Shown: positions 31,620 through 41,901, numbered from the stretch's first letter. The stretch: DNA of 64,000 bases from Peptoniphilus genitalis (GCF_023614525.1 NZ_CP097885.1:494501-558500); one strand, 5' to 3'. Program-made: numbers and translations. Notes: a model not told the origin generated them from the sequence alone.

Positions 31620-33098
31620 TTATTTAAAAGACTCTGCCTTTTCTCTTGAAGCTTTCCAAAGCTCGTTAGCTTTCTTATTCCAATTCATTGCATAAGGCGT
31701 AGTCTTTTCTTGTAATTCTTCAGGGCTTTCTGGCTCAATCATGTCAGTATTTTTTGCACCAGAATCATTAACTATCTTAGTAAGCCTTCCAGGGTTTTCA
31801 AGCATAGGGCATGGCTTTAATAAGTTTTTATTAAAAGGTTGATTGTCGTGGAAGCCCATAAATAGAGGACTCATTAGACATTCTTTAATAGTTTTTTCCC
31901 TGATGTTTGAGTCAGAATAGTGGATGAAAACGCAAGGCTCCATGTCACCTAAAGAGTTAATGTGGAAGTAGTTTTTACCACCAGCTATACAACCATTGAT
32001 GAATTCCCCATCATTTTGAAAATCAATTGTAAAAATATTTTGAGGATATTCAGCTGATCTTATTTCCCTAACCTTGTGGTAAACATATTCTCTTTGGTCT
32101 GGGTCAAGAAGAAGACTTGTGTCTGCTACCTTTCCAACAGGCATGTAGTGGAAGTACCAAGCAAGTCTACATCCATGATCTACAAGCATTTTTATAAATT
32201 CGTCGTCTGTCACATACTCGTAGTTCTTACTTGTGTAACAAATAGAAGCTCCGTAAAGAAGTTTGTTTTCCTTCATTAGGTCCATGGCCTTCATGACTTT
32301 TTTGAAGACTCCGTCTCCTCTTCTAAAGTCTGTTGACTCTTCAGTTCCTTCAATACTTAGGGCAAAGGAAATATTTCCAGCTTCCTTAACTTCCTTACAA
32401 AAATCTTCATCAATTAAAGTTCCATTTGTAAAAACGTGGAAGGCAGAATCATTAAACTCTTTTGCAAGCTTAATTACATCATCTTTTCTCACAAGTGGTT
32501 CTCCACCAGTTAAGATAAAGAAATAAGTTCCCAGTTCGTTTCCTTGTCTTACAATGCTTGCCATTTCTTCATAAGTTAAGTTGTTTTTGTGACCATATTC
32601 AGCAGCCCAGCAGCCAGTACATTTTAAGTTGCAGGCAGAAGTTGGGTCAAATAAAATTGTCCAAGGAATGTTACAATTGTATTCTTTTTGAAGTTTGTTC
32701 CTCAAAGAATTTCCCTTGTAAGCTGCATTGTAGCCAATATTTTTAACAGAAGTCTTTACAATATTTTCGTCTATTCCATTTACAATATCGCTACCAAAGG
32801 AAACCCACTTTGAATTTTCATCCTTTAATTCATTTCTGACTTTCTCAAGTCCAGCTTTTGCAGAGTTTTCATCTTTTGATGATGGCATCATAAATTGGTC
32901 AAAGACATTTACAACTTCTAGCATTCCCTTTTGAGTATCCTTCTTTACCCTCTTGTAGGCAAGGTTAAGAGCAGATGTAAATATTTTTTCATCCCTTTTG
33001 TCCTTTAAATTTTCTCTAAAAAATTTCTTTTCACTTGTATTTTCCTCAGGTGGAATCAATAAGCTTTCATTAGTTTTTTCTTTATAATCAACTTTCAT
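31620..33098 (-). CDS. radical SAM protein of unknown function
   Basis: A 492-residue protein. A 150-residue N-terminal region without known motif precedes the radical SAM core, whose [4Fe-4S] motif is CNLKCTGC near residue 155-162, followed by TGGEPL, which contacts the methionine end of SAM. The C-terminal part has further Cys (GCIAGGKNYF, EPCVF, CPMLENPG) as in SPASM-type maturases. It is monocistronic with no precursor peptide visible nearby. A palindrome TGAACAACGTTCA overlaps its promoter region, suggesting TetR-type control. Ribosome site AGGAGG. Confidence 0.8.
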   Translation of the reverse strand: MKVDYKEKTNESLLIPPEENTSEKKFFRENLKDKRDEKIFTSALNLAYKRVKKDTQKGMLEVVNVFDQFMMPSSKDENSAKAGLEKVRNELKDENSKWVSFGSDIVNGIDENIVKTSVKNIGYNAAYKGNSLRNKLQKEYNCNIPWTILFDPTSACNLKCTGCWAAEYGHKNNLTYEEMASIVRQGNELGTYFFILTGGEPLVRKDDVIKLAKEFNDSAFHVFTNGTLIDEDFCKEVKEAGNISFALSIEGTEESTDFRRGDGVFKKVMKAMDLMKENKLLYGASICYTSKNYEYVTDDEFIKMLVDHGCRLAWYFHYMPVGKVADTSLLLDPDQREYVYHKVREIRSAEYPQNIFTIDFQNDGEFINGCIAGGKNYFHINSLGDMEPCVFIHYSDSNIREKTIKECLMSPLFMGFHDNQPFNKNLLKPCPMLENPGRLTKIVNDSGAKNTDMIEPESPEELQEKTTPYAMNWNKKANELWKASREKAESFK

Positions 33099-33134
33099 AA
33101 TTAACCTCCTAGGTGTTTTTAAGTAAAATATTTC

Positions 33135-33147
33135 TGAACAACGTTCA
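33135..33147 (-). promoter_or_regulatory. TGAAC-N3-GTTCA operator before the radical SAM gene
   Basis: A perfect 13-bp palindrome 37 bases upstream of the start codon, overlapping a TTGAAC -35-like box on the minus strand. Such sites are common for TetR-family repressors; no tetR gene is adjacent. Confidence 0.5.
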
Positions 33148-33354
33148 ACTTATCTATATTTTACTACAAAATCATATAAATTTAAAGATGTTAATATTAA
33201 ATTATTAGAATTTATTCAAGTTTTTTATTCTTTTTCTTATTAACTCAATTCAATTCCTTTTTGGAATAAAAATAATTATTTTCATAAAGAAATTATATCT
33301 AAGAACTTTTTTATTATTATTCATTCCTATTTGTTTAAAAATTTGAATAAAAAA

Positions 33355-33372
33355 AGAAGGCCTAAGCCTTCT
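33355..33372 (-). terminator. terminator of the thl-crt-hbd operon
   Basis: AGAAGGC / GCCTTCT around a 4-base loop, then a run of seven T on the minus strand, 15 bases past the hbd stop. Confidence 0.9.
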
Positions 33373-33387
33373 TTAAAGTTTAAAAAA

Positions 33388-34224
33388 TTAATATTTATAG
33401 AATCCTTCGCCAGTTTTTCTTCCAAGTAGTCCAGCCCTAACCATCTTCTTAAGAAGTGTGTGAGGTCTGTATTTTGGATCGCCGAATTCATTGTAAAGAA
33501 CTTCCATAATTGCAAGTACAACGTCAAGTCCTACAAGGTCTCCTAGTGCAAGAGGTCCCATTGGGTGGTTTGCACCAAGTTGCATTGCTGTGTCAATGTC
33601 TTCAACAGATGCAATGCCTTCTGCGTAAATACCAATTGCTTCGTTGATCATTGGAATTAAAATTCTATTTACAACGAAACCAGGAGCTTCGTCAACTTCT
33701 ACTGGTGTCTTGCCAATTTCTTTAGAAAGTTCAATAATCATATCCTTAACTTTAGGATCAGTTTTCTTTCCAGAGATTACTTCAACAAGTTTCATTGCTG
33801 GAACTGGGTTGAAGAAGTGCATTCCAATTACTTTTTCAGGTCTTTTTGTAGCTGCGCCAATGTCAGTTATTGAAAGAGATGAAGTATTTGATGCGAGAAC
33901 AGTTTTTGCTTCGCATTTTTCACATAATTCTGTAAAGATAGCTTTTTTAATTTTTGGATTTTCTGTAGCTGCTTCGATGATAAGGTCACAGTCAACTACA
34001 TCTTCAATATCGCTTGAATATTTAAGATTTGCTAGAGCCTTATCCATTTCTTCTTTTGTCATTCTTTCTTTAGAAACATTTTTTTCGTAACCCTTTACGA
34101 TTTTATTTTCAGCATTCTTTAATGCTTCTGGTGCAATGTCTCTAACTATTACTTCATGATGAGTTGCAAGTACTTGAGCAATTCCTGCTCCCATAGTACC
34201 TGATCCAATTACTGCTATTTTCAT
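33388..34224 (-). CDS. hbd: 3-hydroxybutyryl-CoA dehydrogenase
   Basis: A 278-residue NAD(P)-dependent dehydrogenase. The N-terminal Rossmann motif is [14 protein letters not shown] at residues 7-20; [10 protein letters not shown] and the catalytic GMHFFNPVP block (His near 137) follow, then the C-terminal dimer domain with [16 protein letters not shown]. It reduces acetoacetyl-CoA to 3-hydroxybutyryl-CoA in the butyrate route, between the thiolase and crotonase of the same operon. Confidence 0.96.
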   Translation of the reverse strand: MKIAVIGSGTMGAGIAQVLATHHEVIVRDIAPEALKNAENKIVKGYEKNVSKERMTKEEMDKALANLKYSSDIEDVVDCDLIIEAATENPKIKKAIFTELCEKCEAKTVLASNTSSLSITDIGAATKRPEKVIGMHFFNPVPAMKLVEVISGKKTDPKVKDMIIELSKEIGKTPVEVDEAPGFVVNRILIPMINEAIGIYAEGIASVEDIDTAMQLGANHPMGPLALGDLVGLDVVLAIMEVLYNEFGDPKYRPHTLLKKMVRAGLLGRKTGEGFYKY

Positions 34225-34238
34225 TGTTATCCCCTCTT

Positions 34239-35015
34239 TTATTCCCCTGTAAATTCTGATTTTCTCTTATTTAAAAATGCATCCATGCCTTCTTTTTGGT
34301 CATTAGTTGCAAAACATAGGCCAAAGTGAGTTTTTTCAATTTGCATAGCTGTATCAATATCTGTTTGGGATCCATTGATAATAGATTGCTTAGCGTATTC
34401 AACAGCCTTAGGAGCGTGAGATGCAATTTTATTTGCCATTTCAACAGCCTTATCTATAAGATCTTCTGGTTCGTAAACGTGGTTTACAAGTCCAATTTGG
34501 TAAGCCTTGTCAGCACCAATCATTTCTGTTGTATAAATAAGTTCCTTTGCGTATCCTGGTCCTATTACTCTAGAAAGTCTTTGTGTTCCACCAAATCCTG
34601 GTGTGATTCCGAGACCAACTTCTGGTTGACCAAATTTTGCCTTAGTAGATGCTAGTCTTATGTCACAAGCTATAGAAATTTCACATCCACCACCAAGGGC
34701 AAAGCCATTAACTGCAGCAATAACTGGTGTTCTACATTTTTCAATTTCCATGAAAGTATCCATACCAAGTTTTGCAAAGTCGTAGGCTTCACTAGCTGTG
34801 AAGTTTGCCATTTCTGCAATATCGGCACCAGCAACAAAGGATTTACCTGCACCTGTTATTATAATACATCTTACATCTTCATCAACATTTGAGAAGAAGT
34901 GGTGAATTTCTTTTAACATAGCAGAGTTAAGAGCGTTTAGGCTCTTTTCTCTACTAAGTGTTATAAGAACAACTCCATTAGGTTTTTCTTCTACTATTAG
35001 ATATTTATAGTCCAT
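34239..35015 (-). CDS. crt: 3-hydroxybutyryl-CoA dehydratase (crotonase)
   Basis: A 258-residue enoyl-CoA hydratase family member. The oxyanion-hole residues lie in AGADIAEM and [10 protein letters not shown]; Glu in the latter region and in [13 protein letters not shown] are catalytic. It turns 3-hydroxybutyryl-CoA into crotonyl-CoA. It lies 5 bases after thl and 14 before hbd. Genes for the next step (bcd-etfAB) are not in this window. Confidence 0.95.
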   Translation of the reverse strand: MDYKYLIVEEKPNGVVLITLSREKSLNALNSAMLKEIHHFFSNVDEDVRCIIITGAGKSFVAGADIAEMANFTASEAYDFAKLGMDTFMEIEKCRTPVIAAVNGFALGGGCEISIACDIRLASTKAKFGQPEVGLGITPGFGGTQRLSRVIGPGYAKELIYTTEMIGADKAYQIGLVNHVYEPEDLIDKAVEMANKIASHAPKAVEYAKQSIINGSQTDIDTAMQIEKTHFGLCFATNDQKEGMDAFLNKRKSEFTGE

Positions 35016-35020
35016 CTAGC

Positions 35021-36205
35021 TTAGTCCCTTCCTACGATAAGAGCTGTTCCCATTCCTCCACCGATACAAAGTGTAGCAAGTCCTTTCTTAGCATCTCTCT
35101 TCTTCATTTCGAATAATAGAGTTGTTAAGATTCTAGCACCACTTGCTCCAATTGGGTGACCTATTGCAATAGCTCCACCATTTACGTTAACTTTGTTAAT
35201 GTCAAAGCCCATTTCCTTGTTAACTGCAGCAGCTTGAGCAGCAAAAGCTTCGTTAGCTTCGATTAGGTCAAGGTCATCTGCCTTTAGTCCAGCAATTTCA
35301 AGTGCCTTAGTTGATGAAGGAATAGGTCCTGTACCCATAATCTTAGGGTCAACACCTGCTGTTGCATAAGAAATAATGTATGCAAGAGGTTCTACTCCAA
35401 GTTCTTTTGCCTTAGATTCTTTCATTAGTACAAGCATTGCTGCACCGTCGTTGATTCCTGATGCGTTACCTGCTGTAACTGTACCGTCTTTTTTGAAAGC
35501 TGGTCTAAGTTTTGCAAGTCCTTCAGCTGTTACACCGTCTCTAATAAATTCGTCAGTGTCACAAACTGTTACATTGCCTTTTCTATCTTTAATTTCTACT
35601 GGAACGATTTCGTCTTTAAATCTTCCTTCTTTTTTAGCTCTTTCTGCATTGTTTTGAGATCTTGCAGCAAGTTCGTCTTGCATTTCTCTTGTAATGCCAT
35701 ATTTTTCAGCTACGTTTTCAGCTGTAATACCCATGTGGTAGTCGTTGAAAGCATCCCAAAGTCCGTCGTTAATCATTGTATCAACAACTTTTTTGTCGCC
35801 CATTCTTGCTCCCCATCTTTCGTTTGTAAGAGCGTAAGGTGCCATTGACATCGATTCAGTACCACCAGCTAGTACGATTTCAGCATCTCCTGCCTTGATA
35901 ACTTGAGCTGCTAAACTTACTGCACGAAGTCCTGATCCACAAACGATATTAAGTGTAACTGCTGGAGTCTTAATATCAATTCCTGCTCCAAGTACAACTT
36001 GTCTTGCAACGTTTTGTCCTTGTGCTGCTTGAAGAACATTACCGATATAAGCTTCGTCTACCATATCAGCCTTAACATTTGCTCTCTTAAGAGCTTCTTT
36101 TGCTGCAATTGAACCAAGTTCTACTGCTGAAGTGTTTTTAAATTGTCCTCCAAAACTACCTACAGCTGTTCTCGCAGCTGATGCTATAACAATTCTATCT
36201 TCCAT
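35021..36205 (-). CDS. thl: acetyl-CoA acetyltransferase (thiolase)
   Basis: A 394-residue thiolase. The nucleophile Cys is in [11 protein letters not shown] near residue 88, the active-site His in [10 protein letters not shown] near 350 and the second Cys in [10 protein letters not shown] near 380. It condenses two acetyl-CoA, the entry step of butyrate formation. The Met at 36205 follows GGAGG; the frame continues ten codons further up but without a ribosome site. First gene of thl-crt-hbd. Confidence 0.95.
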   Translation of the reverse strand: MEDRIVIASAARTAVGSFGGQFKNTSAVELGSIAAKEALKRANVKADMVDEAYIGNVLQAAQGQNVARQVVLGAGIDIKTPAVTLNIVCGSGLRAVSLAAQVIKAGDAEIVLAGGTESMSMAPYALTNERWGARMGDKKVVDTMINDGLWDAFNDYHMGITAENVAEKYGITREMQDELAARSQNNAERAKKEGRFKDEIVPVEIKDRKGNVTVCDTDEFIRDGVTAEGLAKLRPAFKKDGTVTAGNASGINDGAAMLVLMKESKAKELGVEPLAYIISYATAGVDPKIMGTGPIPSSTKALEIAGLKADDLDLIEANEAFAAQAAAVNKEMGFDINKVNVNGGAIAIGHPIGASGARILTTLLFEMKKRDAKKGLATLCIGGGMGTALIVGRD

Positions 36206-36228
36206 GTTTTCCTCCTTATTACTTCCCT

Positions 36229-36242
36229 GTGGCAATTGCCAC
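36229..36242 (-). promoter_or_regulatory. GTGGCAATTGCCAC palindrome in the thl leader
   Basis: A perfect 14-bp palindrome 24-37 bases upstream of the thl start, just before the ribosome site. It may be an operator or an mRNA hairpin. It does not match the Rex consensus, the usual redox regulator of such operons. The rest of 36243-36372 shows no gene. Confidence 0.45.
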
Positions 36243-36372
36243 TAGTAAAACAATCTCTCCCTTTGATTTGTACAAGTTGTGCGAGTAAAAATATTATTTC
36301 TCTCTTATTTCAACTTTTGCTAAAAGCTATGCCAATTTATACTGCTAGCTAAATAGATTTAATATCCTAAAA

Positions 36373-37476
36373 TCAAATCATACCTTCTAGTACATCAACA
36401 ATTTTTTTTGCAGCATGACCGTCACCATAAGGGTTAACAGCCCTTGCCATCTCGTCATATAGGTCCTTATCTTCAAGTAAGGCAACTATAGAATCATAAA
36501 CATCTTGTTCCTTTGTACCAACAAGCTTTGCAGTCTTAGCCTCTACTCCCTCCATTCTCTCTGTCTCATTTCTAAGAACTAGAACAGGTTTCCCTAGAGC
36601 AGGTGCTTCTTCCTGTACCCCTCCTGAATCTGTAACGACAAATTTTACCCTTGCCATTAAGTTTGAAAAAGGAAGGTAGGAAAGTGGTTCAATTAAATGA
36701 ACCCTATCTAAATCAGCAAAATACTTTTCAGCAGCTTCCCTTACTATAGGATTTAAATGTCTTGGGAATACTATTTCAAGATTTTCTTTTTCCAAGACTA
36801 CACGCCTTATAGCCTTGAAAATATCTTCCATTGGCTTGCCCCAATTCTCTCTCCTATGTGCAGTAAGTAACACTACATCTCTATTATAATCTATATCGTT
36901 TAAAATTTCATCGTCAAAAACAAAATCTTCTCTTACAGAATATTTGAGTGCATCTATAACAGTATTTCCAGTTATGAAAATATTTTTTTCGTCATAACCT
37001 TCCCTAATTAAATTTTGCCTGTTTGATTCAGTTGGAGCAAAATGATAATTTGAAATTACACCTGTTAGCTTCCTGTTGGCCTCTTCTGGATAAGGTGAAT
37101 AAAGGTTGCCTGACCTTAAGCCTGCTTCTACGTGACCAATTTTTATTTTTTTATAAAAGGCTGCAAGGGCTGCAGCAAATACTGTAGTTGTATCTCCTTG
37201 AACAAGCAAGATGTCTGGCTTTAATTCATCTAAAATTTCTTCTAGACCTAGAAGAGTTTTTGTAGTTACATCTGTAAGGGATTGACCCTTTTTAAAAATG
37301 TTTAAATCATAGTCTGGTTTTATATCAAAAATTTCTAGCACTTGGTCCAGCATTTCTCTGTGTTGACCTGTTACACAAGTATAGCACTCAAGGTTCTTTC
37401 TCTTTTGGATTTCCTTTATTATTGGTGCCATCTTTATGCCCTCAGGCCTTGTACCAAATACAAATAATACCTTCAA
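36373..37476 (-). CDS. wecB: UDP-N-acetylglucosamine 2-epimerase, non-hydrolysing
   Basis: A 367-residue GT-B-fold epimerase (WecB/MnaA). FGTRPEGIKMAPI at residues 6-18, GHVEAGLRSGN near 115, TAHRRENWG near 210 and DSGGVQEEAPALGKPVL near 285 are diagnostic. It forms UDP-ManNAc, a building block of wall teichoic acid linkage or other glycopolymers. It begins one base after tagO, so both likely serve the same polymer. Confidence 0.96.
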   Translation of the reverse strand: MKVLFVFGTRPEGIKMAPIIKEIQKRKNLECYTCVTGQHREMLDQVLEIFDIKPDYDLNIFKKGQSLTDVTTKTLLGLEEILDELKPDILLVQGDTTTVFAAALAAFYKKIKIGHVEAGLRSGNLYSPYPEEANRKLTGVISNYHFAPTESNRQNLIREGYDEKNIFITGNTVIDALKYSVREDFVFDDEILNDIDYNRDVVLLTAHRRENWGKPMEDIFKAIRRVVLEKENLEIVFPRHLNPIVREAAEKYFADLDRVHLIEPLSYLPFSNLMARVKFVVTDSGGVQEEAPALGKPVLVLRNETERMEGVEAKTAKLVGTKEQDVYDSIVALLEDKDLYDEMARAVNPYGDGHAAKKIVDVLEGMI

Positions 37477-37477
37477 T

Positions 37478-38506
37478 TTATTCCTCCTTGTTTTTTAACA
37501 TACCTGCTGCCACTCCCGTTGCAATTATAATGAGTAAAACTCCTATTGAAATTACAAGGGCAATGGATGAATGGAATCTTGAAATTAAGTTTGCAAGAAC
37601 TCCAAAGATTGCAGATATAGAATAGAGAATTACAACAGTCTGCCTTTGATTTAGTCCCATCTTCAAAAGTCTGTGGTGAAGGTGACCCTTATCGGCTTCC
37701 ACCATGGACTTGCCTGATAATTTTCTTCTAACCATGGCAAAGGCTGTGTCAAATACTGGCACTCCCAGGATTAAAACTGGCACAAATATCATTAAGATGG
37801 CAGCTTGTTTTAAAAATCCAGAAATACTTATACATGAGAGCATGAATCCAAGGTAAAGGGCTCCCGTATCTCCCATAAAGATCTTTGCCGGATTGAAGTT
37901 GAAGGGCAAAAATCCTAGACATGCACCTGCTACTAATGCGCAGACAAGACTCACATCGTACCTTCCCATCTTGTAAGTTATAAAGAACATGGAGATGGCA
38001 CATATCATTGAGACACCTGATGCCAATCCATCTAGTCCATCAATTAAGTTAATTGTGTTTGTTATTCCACAAACCCAAAAAATCGTTACTGGTATAGACA
38101 GGATATTTAAAATAAGTAGGGCATCATGGGAGTCAAAGGGATTTGTAAAAAATTCAATTTTCATACCGCCAATAATTAATATTACCGCAGCTAAAATTTG
38201 AAAAAGAAATTTTAACTTGGGACTTAGTCCTTCCTTGTCATCATAAAGGCCAGATATAGCAATGATAAGAGAAGCAATAAGTGTCATTATTAAATTTTTA
38301 TTTATTGGCAGATAGTATACCATGAGGATGGATACGGATATTACCATGGCTATGCCACCACCTACTGGTATAGGCTTTTTGTGGACACGTCTCTCATCCT
38401 TAGGCACATCTAAAAAACCCTTCTTTTTAGCAATCTTTATAGTAAAGGGCATTTGAATAAATGTCAGTATAAAAGCAGCCAAAAAAGGAATTATATATTT
38501 ATGCAT
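37478..38506 (-). CDS. tagO: undecaprenyl-phosphate GlcNAc-1-phosphate transferase
   Basis: A 342-residue membrane enzyme of the WecA/TagO/MraY family with about ten helices. Catalytic blocks are PVGGGIAM with VHKKP near 45-55, NLIDGLDGLASG near 155, MGDTGALYLG near 210 and the His-rich HLHHRLL near 275. It starts glycopolymer synthesis on undecaprenyl phosphate. It is operonic with wecB (one base) and upp (nine bases). Confidence 0.94.
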   Translation of the reverse strand: MHKYIIPFLAAFILTFIQMPFTIKIAKKKGFLDVPKDERRVHKKPIPVGGGIAMVISVSILMVYYLPINKNLIMTLIASLIIAISGLYDDKEGLSPKLKFLFQILAAVILIIGGMKIEFFTNPFDSHDALLILNILSIPVTIFWVCGITNTINLIDGLDGLASGVSMICAISMFFITYKMGRYDVSLVCALVAGACLGFLPFNFNPAKIFMGDTGALYLGFMLSCISISGFLKQAAILMIFVPVLILGVPVFDTAFAMVRRKLSGKSMVEADKGHLHHRLLKMGLNQRQTVVILYSISAIFGVLANLISRFHSSIALVISIGVLLIIIATGVAAGMLKNKEE

Positions 38507-38515
38507 ATTAACCTC

Positions 38516-39142
38516 TTACTTAGTTCCAAATAATCTGTCTCCTGCATCTCCTAGGCCAGGTACAATATATTTATCATCGTTTAATCTTTCGTCAATAGCT
38601 GCAAGATAGATTTCCACATCAGGGTGGGCTTCTTGAACTGCCTTAACTCCTTCTGGTGCTGCTAATAAGTTTATTGACTTAATGTTTTTTGCACCATTTC
38701 TCTTAAGTTCGTCTATAGCTTCTATTAAGGATCCACCAGTTGCAAGCATTGGGTCAACAACAAGCATAAGTCTTGATGAAACGTCCTTAGGAAGCTTTGA
38801 ATAATAAGTTACTGGTTTGTGAGTTTCTGGATCACGATACATTCCTATGTGACCAACTCTTGCTGCAGGGATAATTGTAAGTAGCCCTTCTACCATGCCA
38901 AGTCCTGCTCTTAGGATTGGAACAATTCCAACCTTCTTACCAGAGATAACTCTTCCTGTTGTCTTGCAAATAGGAGTTTCTATTTCAATTTCTTCAGTTT
39001 CAAGGTCTCTTGTAACTTCATAGCCCATAAGAGTTGCTATTTCATTGGCAACTTGTCTGAATTCCATGGAGCTTGTTTCTTTTTTTCTTAAGATTGTCAT
39101 CTTGTGATCAATTAGTGGGTGTTTTATTAAAGTGTATCCCAT
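38516..39142 (-). CDS. upp: uracil phosphoribosyltransferase
   Basis: A 208-residue salvage enzyme forming UMP from uracil and PRPP. The PRPP motif region is [17 protein letters not shown] near residue 125 and the uracil-binding end is [17 protein letters not shown]. Order sua5-rpiB-upp-wecB is like that upstream of the ATP synthase genes in Bacillus relatives (glyA is missing here), a conserved synteny; the atp genes do not follow in this window. Confidence 0.97.
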   Translation of the reverse strand: MGYTLIKHPLIDHKMTILRKKETSSMEFRQVANEIATLMGYEVTRDLETEEIEIETPICKTTGRVISGKKVGIVPILRAGLGMVEGLLTIIPAARVGHIGMYRDPETHKPVTYYSKLPKDVSSRLMLVVDPMLATGGSLIEAIDELKRNGAKNIKSINLLAAPEGVKAVQEAHPDVEIYLAAIDERLNDDKYIVPGLGDAGDRLFGTK

Positions 39143-39143
39143 T

Positions 39144-39575
39144 TTAGTCCTCCTCGATTTTATTTACTCTATTAATGTGTCTTCCGCCTTCAAATTCTTC
39201 ATCTAAGAAGGCATCTAGTATTTCTATTGCCATGTCATGACCTATAAGTCTTGCTCCAAGGGCCAATACATTGGCGTCGTTGTGACGTCTTGCAAGCCTT
39301 GCAGAGTAGGGTTCAGAGCAAAGTGCTGCCCTTATTCCCTTAACCTTATTTGCAGAAATTGAAATTCCAATTCCAGATCCACAAATTACTATTCCAAAGT
39401 CTAGTCCCTCATCTATTACAGCATGACCAACTGCATGACCATAGTCTGGATAGTCTACCCTTGAATCATCAAAGGGTCCCAGGTCCTTAACTTCAATATT
39501 TTTTTCTTCAAGATATTGGATTAGGTCTTTTTTTAAATAAAAACCTGCGTGATCTGAACCAATTCCTATTTTCAT
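39144..39575 (-). CDS. rpiB: ribose-5-phosphate isomerase B
   Basis: A 143-residue Rpi[13 protein letters not shown] start, YPDYGHAV, active-site Cys in [15 protein letters not shown] near residue 68 and [17 protein letters not shown]. It converts ribulose-5-P and ribose-5-P. The Met at 39575 follows GGAGG; an upstream in-frame Met at 39614 lies inside the sua5 gene and is rejected. Confidence 0.95.
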   Translation of the reverse strand: MKIGIGSDHAGFYLKKDLIQYLEEKNIEVKDLGPFDDSRVDYPDYGHAVGHAVIDEGLDFGIVICGSGIGISISANKVKGIRAALCSEPYSARLARRHNDANVLALGARLIGHDMAIEILDAFLDEEFEGGRHINRVNKIEED

Positions 39576-39583
39576 ATTTCCTC

Positions 39584-40639
39584 CTAAATTCTCATGACTA
39601 CCTTGCCACCGCAAGCCTTCAAGAGTCTATTCATTATACTAAGGCCCATTCCCCTAAGTTCAAAGCCTTCAGCAAAAATTATGTCAATATCTTCTTCGTC
39701 ACATCTTCTTAGTGCATCAAAAAGATTTGTAGCAACCTCTTCCAAATGCTCCCTTGATCCAAGGTTTATAAGTAATTCTACACCCGTATTTTCATACTCG
39801 TCATAGGTTTCCTCAGTTGCAAGGACTGCGATTTTCTTGCCCTTGTTCTCTTCTATATTCTTCTTGATTTCATTTACAAGTTTATCAAGCCTACCGCCAA
39901 AGCAAATTGCCTCTGCCCTTGGGGCATAGTGCCTGTACTTTTGTCCCGGTGATTTTGGAACTTCGTGGGACTTGGAATCAATAGTTGCTGAATCAATAGT
40001 GATTCTTTCATCAACTTCTTGTAGGTCCTCAAGAGTAATCTTACCAGGCCTTAAAATCATTGGTGGGTCAACTGTAACATCTAGAACTGTTGATTCTATT
40101 CCAACAACAGAGTGGCCACCATCTACAATTATATCAACTCGACCATCAAGGTCTTCTATTACGTGTTCCACCTTAGTTGGTGAAGGTCTGCCAGATAAGT
40201 TTGCTGAAGGAGCAGCTACTGGAAAATCCACTGACTTTAAAATGTCGTGAGCAATCTTGTTGCTTGGCTCTCTTATGGCAACTGTGTCAAGACCTCCTGT
40301 CGCTTCATCAGGTACCTTGTCTGACCTCTTGAAAATTATTGTTAAGGGACCTGGCCAAAACTTTTTAATACATTTTTTTGCCACTTCTGGTACTTCTGCA
40401 ACTAAATCGTCAAGTTGAGAGTTATCTGCTATGTGAAGTATTAGTGGGTTGTCGCTAGGCCTTCCCTTGGCTTCATATATTTTTTTACAAGTCCTCTTGT
40501 TAAGTCCATTGCCACCTAGTCCGTAGACAGTTTCTGTTGGCAGGACAACGAGGCCTCCATCTCTTAGGGTCTGGCTTATTTTTTTTAGATAAACTTTATC
40601 TTTGCCATTTCCCTTAAATTTAAATATGTCTGTTTTCAC
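39584..40639 (-). CDS. sua5: L-threonylcarbamoyladenylate synthase
   Basis: A 351-residue Sua5/YwlC protein that makes the TC-AMP intermediate for the t6A37 modification of tRNA. The YrdC domain (residues about 10-200) shows PTETVYGLG, KGRPSDNPLI and a SANLSGRPSPT block; the C-terminal Sua5 domain (from about 245) is present. The start is GTG at 40639 with a GAGGTG site that lies inside a hairpin (see 40641-40688). Confidence 0.94.
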   Translation of the reverse strand: MKTDIFKFKGNGKDKVYLKKISQTLRDGGLVVLPTETVYGLGGNGLNKRTCKKIYEAKGRPSDNPLILHIADNSQLDDLVAEVPEVAKKCIKKFWPGPLTIIFKRSDKVPDEATGGLDTVAIREPSNKIAHDILKSVDFPVAAPSANLSGRPSPTKVEHVIEDLDGRVDIIVDGGHSVVGIESTVLDVTVDPPMILRPGKITLEDLQEVDERITIDSATIDSKSHEVPKSPGQKYRHYAPRAEAICFGGRLDKLVNEIKKNIEENKGKKIAVLATEETYDEYENTGVELLINLGSREHLEEVATNLFDALRRCDEEDIDIIFAEGFELRGMGLSIMNRLLKACGGKVVMRI

Positions 40640-40640
40640 A

Positions 40641-40688
40641 AAAAAACACCTCTATCCTTAATATTATACCAAGAAGAGAGGCGTTTTT
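40641..40688 (-). terminator. hairpin shared by peptidase terminator and sua5 start region
   Basis: On the minus strand AAAAAACGCCTCT (40688-40676) pairs with AGAGGTGTTTTTT (40653-40641) with one G-U pair. It ends the M20 peptidase operon. The 3' arm contains the GAGGTG ribosome site of sua5, and the loop holds TATAAT (40668-40663), probably the sua5 -10 box. Confidence 0.75.
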
Positions 40689-40705
40689 TAATACCTTATA
40701 GCTAT

Positions 40706-41893
40706 TTAATTCTTGTGAGGGATAATTTTACCAGTTTTTACACTTTCTTTAAACTCACTAATAATTTTTTCATAAACTTCATCATTTTGTAAAACTTCTA
40801 TTCCAACTTCAACAATGGCTGCAATAGTTTTTTTCATTTGGTCAAAGGCATAGTCAGTCATAGTTGCGTCCCTAAACTCAACTGTGTGAGATGGTGTTCC
40901 TTCTTCAGCAATTTTAAAATAGCCGTGAAGTGTTGGGACTTCGTGAGAAATATCTCCTGCATCAGTGGATCCTGAGTTTAATTCTATGTCCTTAACTTCT
41001 TCATCAAGATATTTTTTCATCTTTTCCATTAGGACTTCATTAAAGGCAAGATTTCTAACTGTGTTATCATTTCCCTTTTCGTATTCAGAAATTTTAACTT
41101 GGCATCCTGTTGCAAGGGCAGCACCCTTGGCACAAGCTTCAAGTTTTTCTAAAAGTTCTAAGAGATATTTTTTCTCTGGACTTCTTGCATAAAATCTTGA
41201 ATCAGTGTAGTCAGGAATAATGTTGGCAGCCTTGCCACCATCTTTTATGATTCCATGGATTCTTGAGCCGTCCTTTGTCTGTTGTCTTAGGGCATTGATG
41301 GCTGAGAATAAAACTATTTGTGCATCAAGGGCATTGATACCCTCATGAGGTGTGTCTGCAGCGTGGGCAGTCTTTCCAAAGAACTCGAACCTTCTTGTTG
41401 CAAGGGCCAAGGAGTTTGGTGTAACTGAGTTAATGTCTCCTGGGTGCATCTCAATGGCAACATCAACATCCTTTAGTTCATCTGACCTTGAAAGTTCGAT
41501 TTTTGTTCCGCCAACTTCTTCTGCAGCAGTTCCAAAGACAATAACTCTTCCGCCAATATCATCAATTAACTTTGACAAAACTATTCCTGCTCCTGTGGCA
41601 GTAGCTCCTAGGATGTTGTGACCACATCCATGACCAATGCCTGGTAGGGCATCATATTCTGACAAATATGAAATTGTCCTCCCAGGTTTTTTTGAATCGT
41701 AAACTGCCTTAAAGGAAGTCTCACATCCAAGATAAGGGCACTCCACATCAAATCCATGCTTTTTTAACAAATCTATGTGGGCCTTTGAAGACTTGTATTC
41801 TTCAAAGCCAATTTCTGGGTTATCATAAATAAATTTTCTAAGGGAATCGAGTTCACCAGATATTTCTTCAACTATATTTAAAATATTTTCCAT
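40706..41893 (-). CDS. M20-family metallopeptidase/amidohydrolase
   Basis: A 395-residue zinc hydrolase with GHGCGHNILGATATG near residue 90-104, AAEEVGGTK near 125 and a dimerisation domain, then the terminal His block EEGTPSHTVEF. It belongs to the amidohydrolase / N-acyl amino acid or aminobenzoyl-glutamate hydrolase group, shorter than the AbgB-like enzyme at 18607. It lies eight bases after the LTA-synthase-like gene, an odd pairing with no clear functional link. Substrate unknown. Confidence 0.85.
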   Translation of the reverse strand: MENILNIVEEISGELDSLRKFIYDNPEIGFEEYKSSKAHIDLLKKHGFDVECPYLGCETSFKAVYDSKKPGRTISYLSEYDALPGIGHGCGHNILGATATGAGIVLSKLIDDIGGRVIVFGTAAEEVGGTKIELSRSDELKDVDVAIEMHPGDINSVTPNSLALATRRFEFFGKTAHAADTPHEGINALDAQIVLFSAINALRQQTKDGSRIHGIIKDGGKAANIIPDYTDSRFYARSPEKKYLLELLEKLEACAKGAALATGCQVKISEYEKGNDNTVRNLAFNEVLMEKMKKYLDEEVKDIELNSGSTDAGDISHEVPTLHGYFKIAEEGTPSHTVEFRDATMTDYAFDQMKKTIAAIVEVGIEVLQNDEVYEKIISEFKESVKTGKIIPHKN

Positions 41894-41901
41894 TTAATCA
41901 C

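Noticed and set aside
36229-36242. Rex operator for the butyrate genes
   Set aside because: The palindrome GTGGCAATTGCCAC lacks the TTGTTAA half-sites of Rex.
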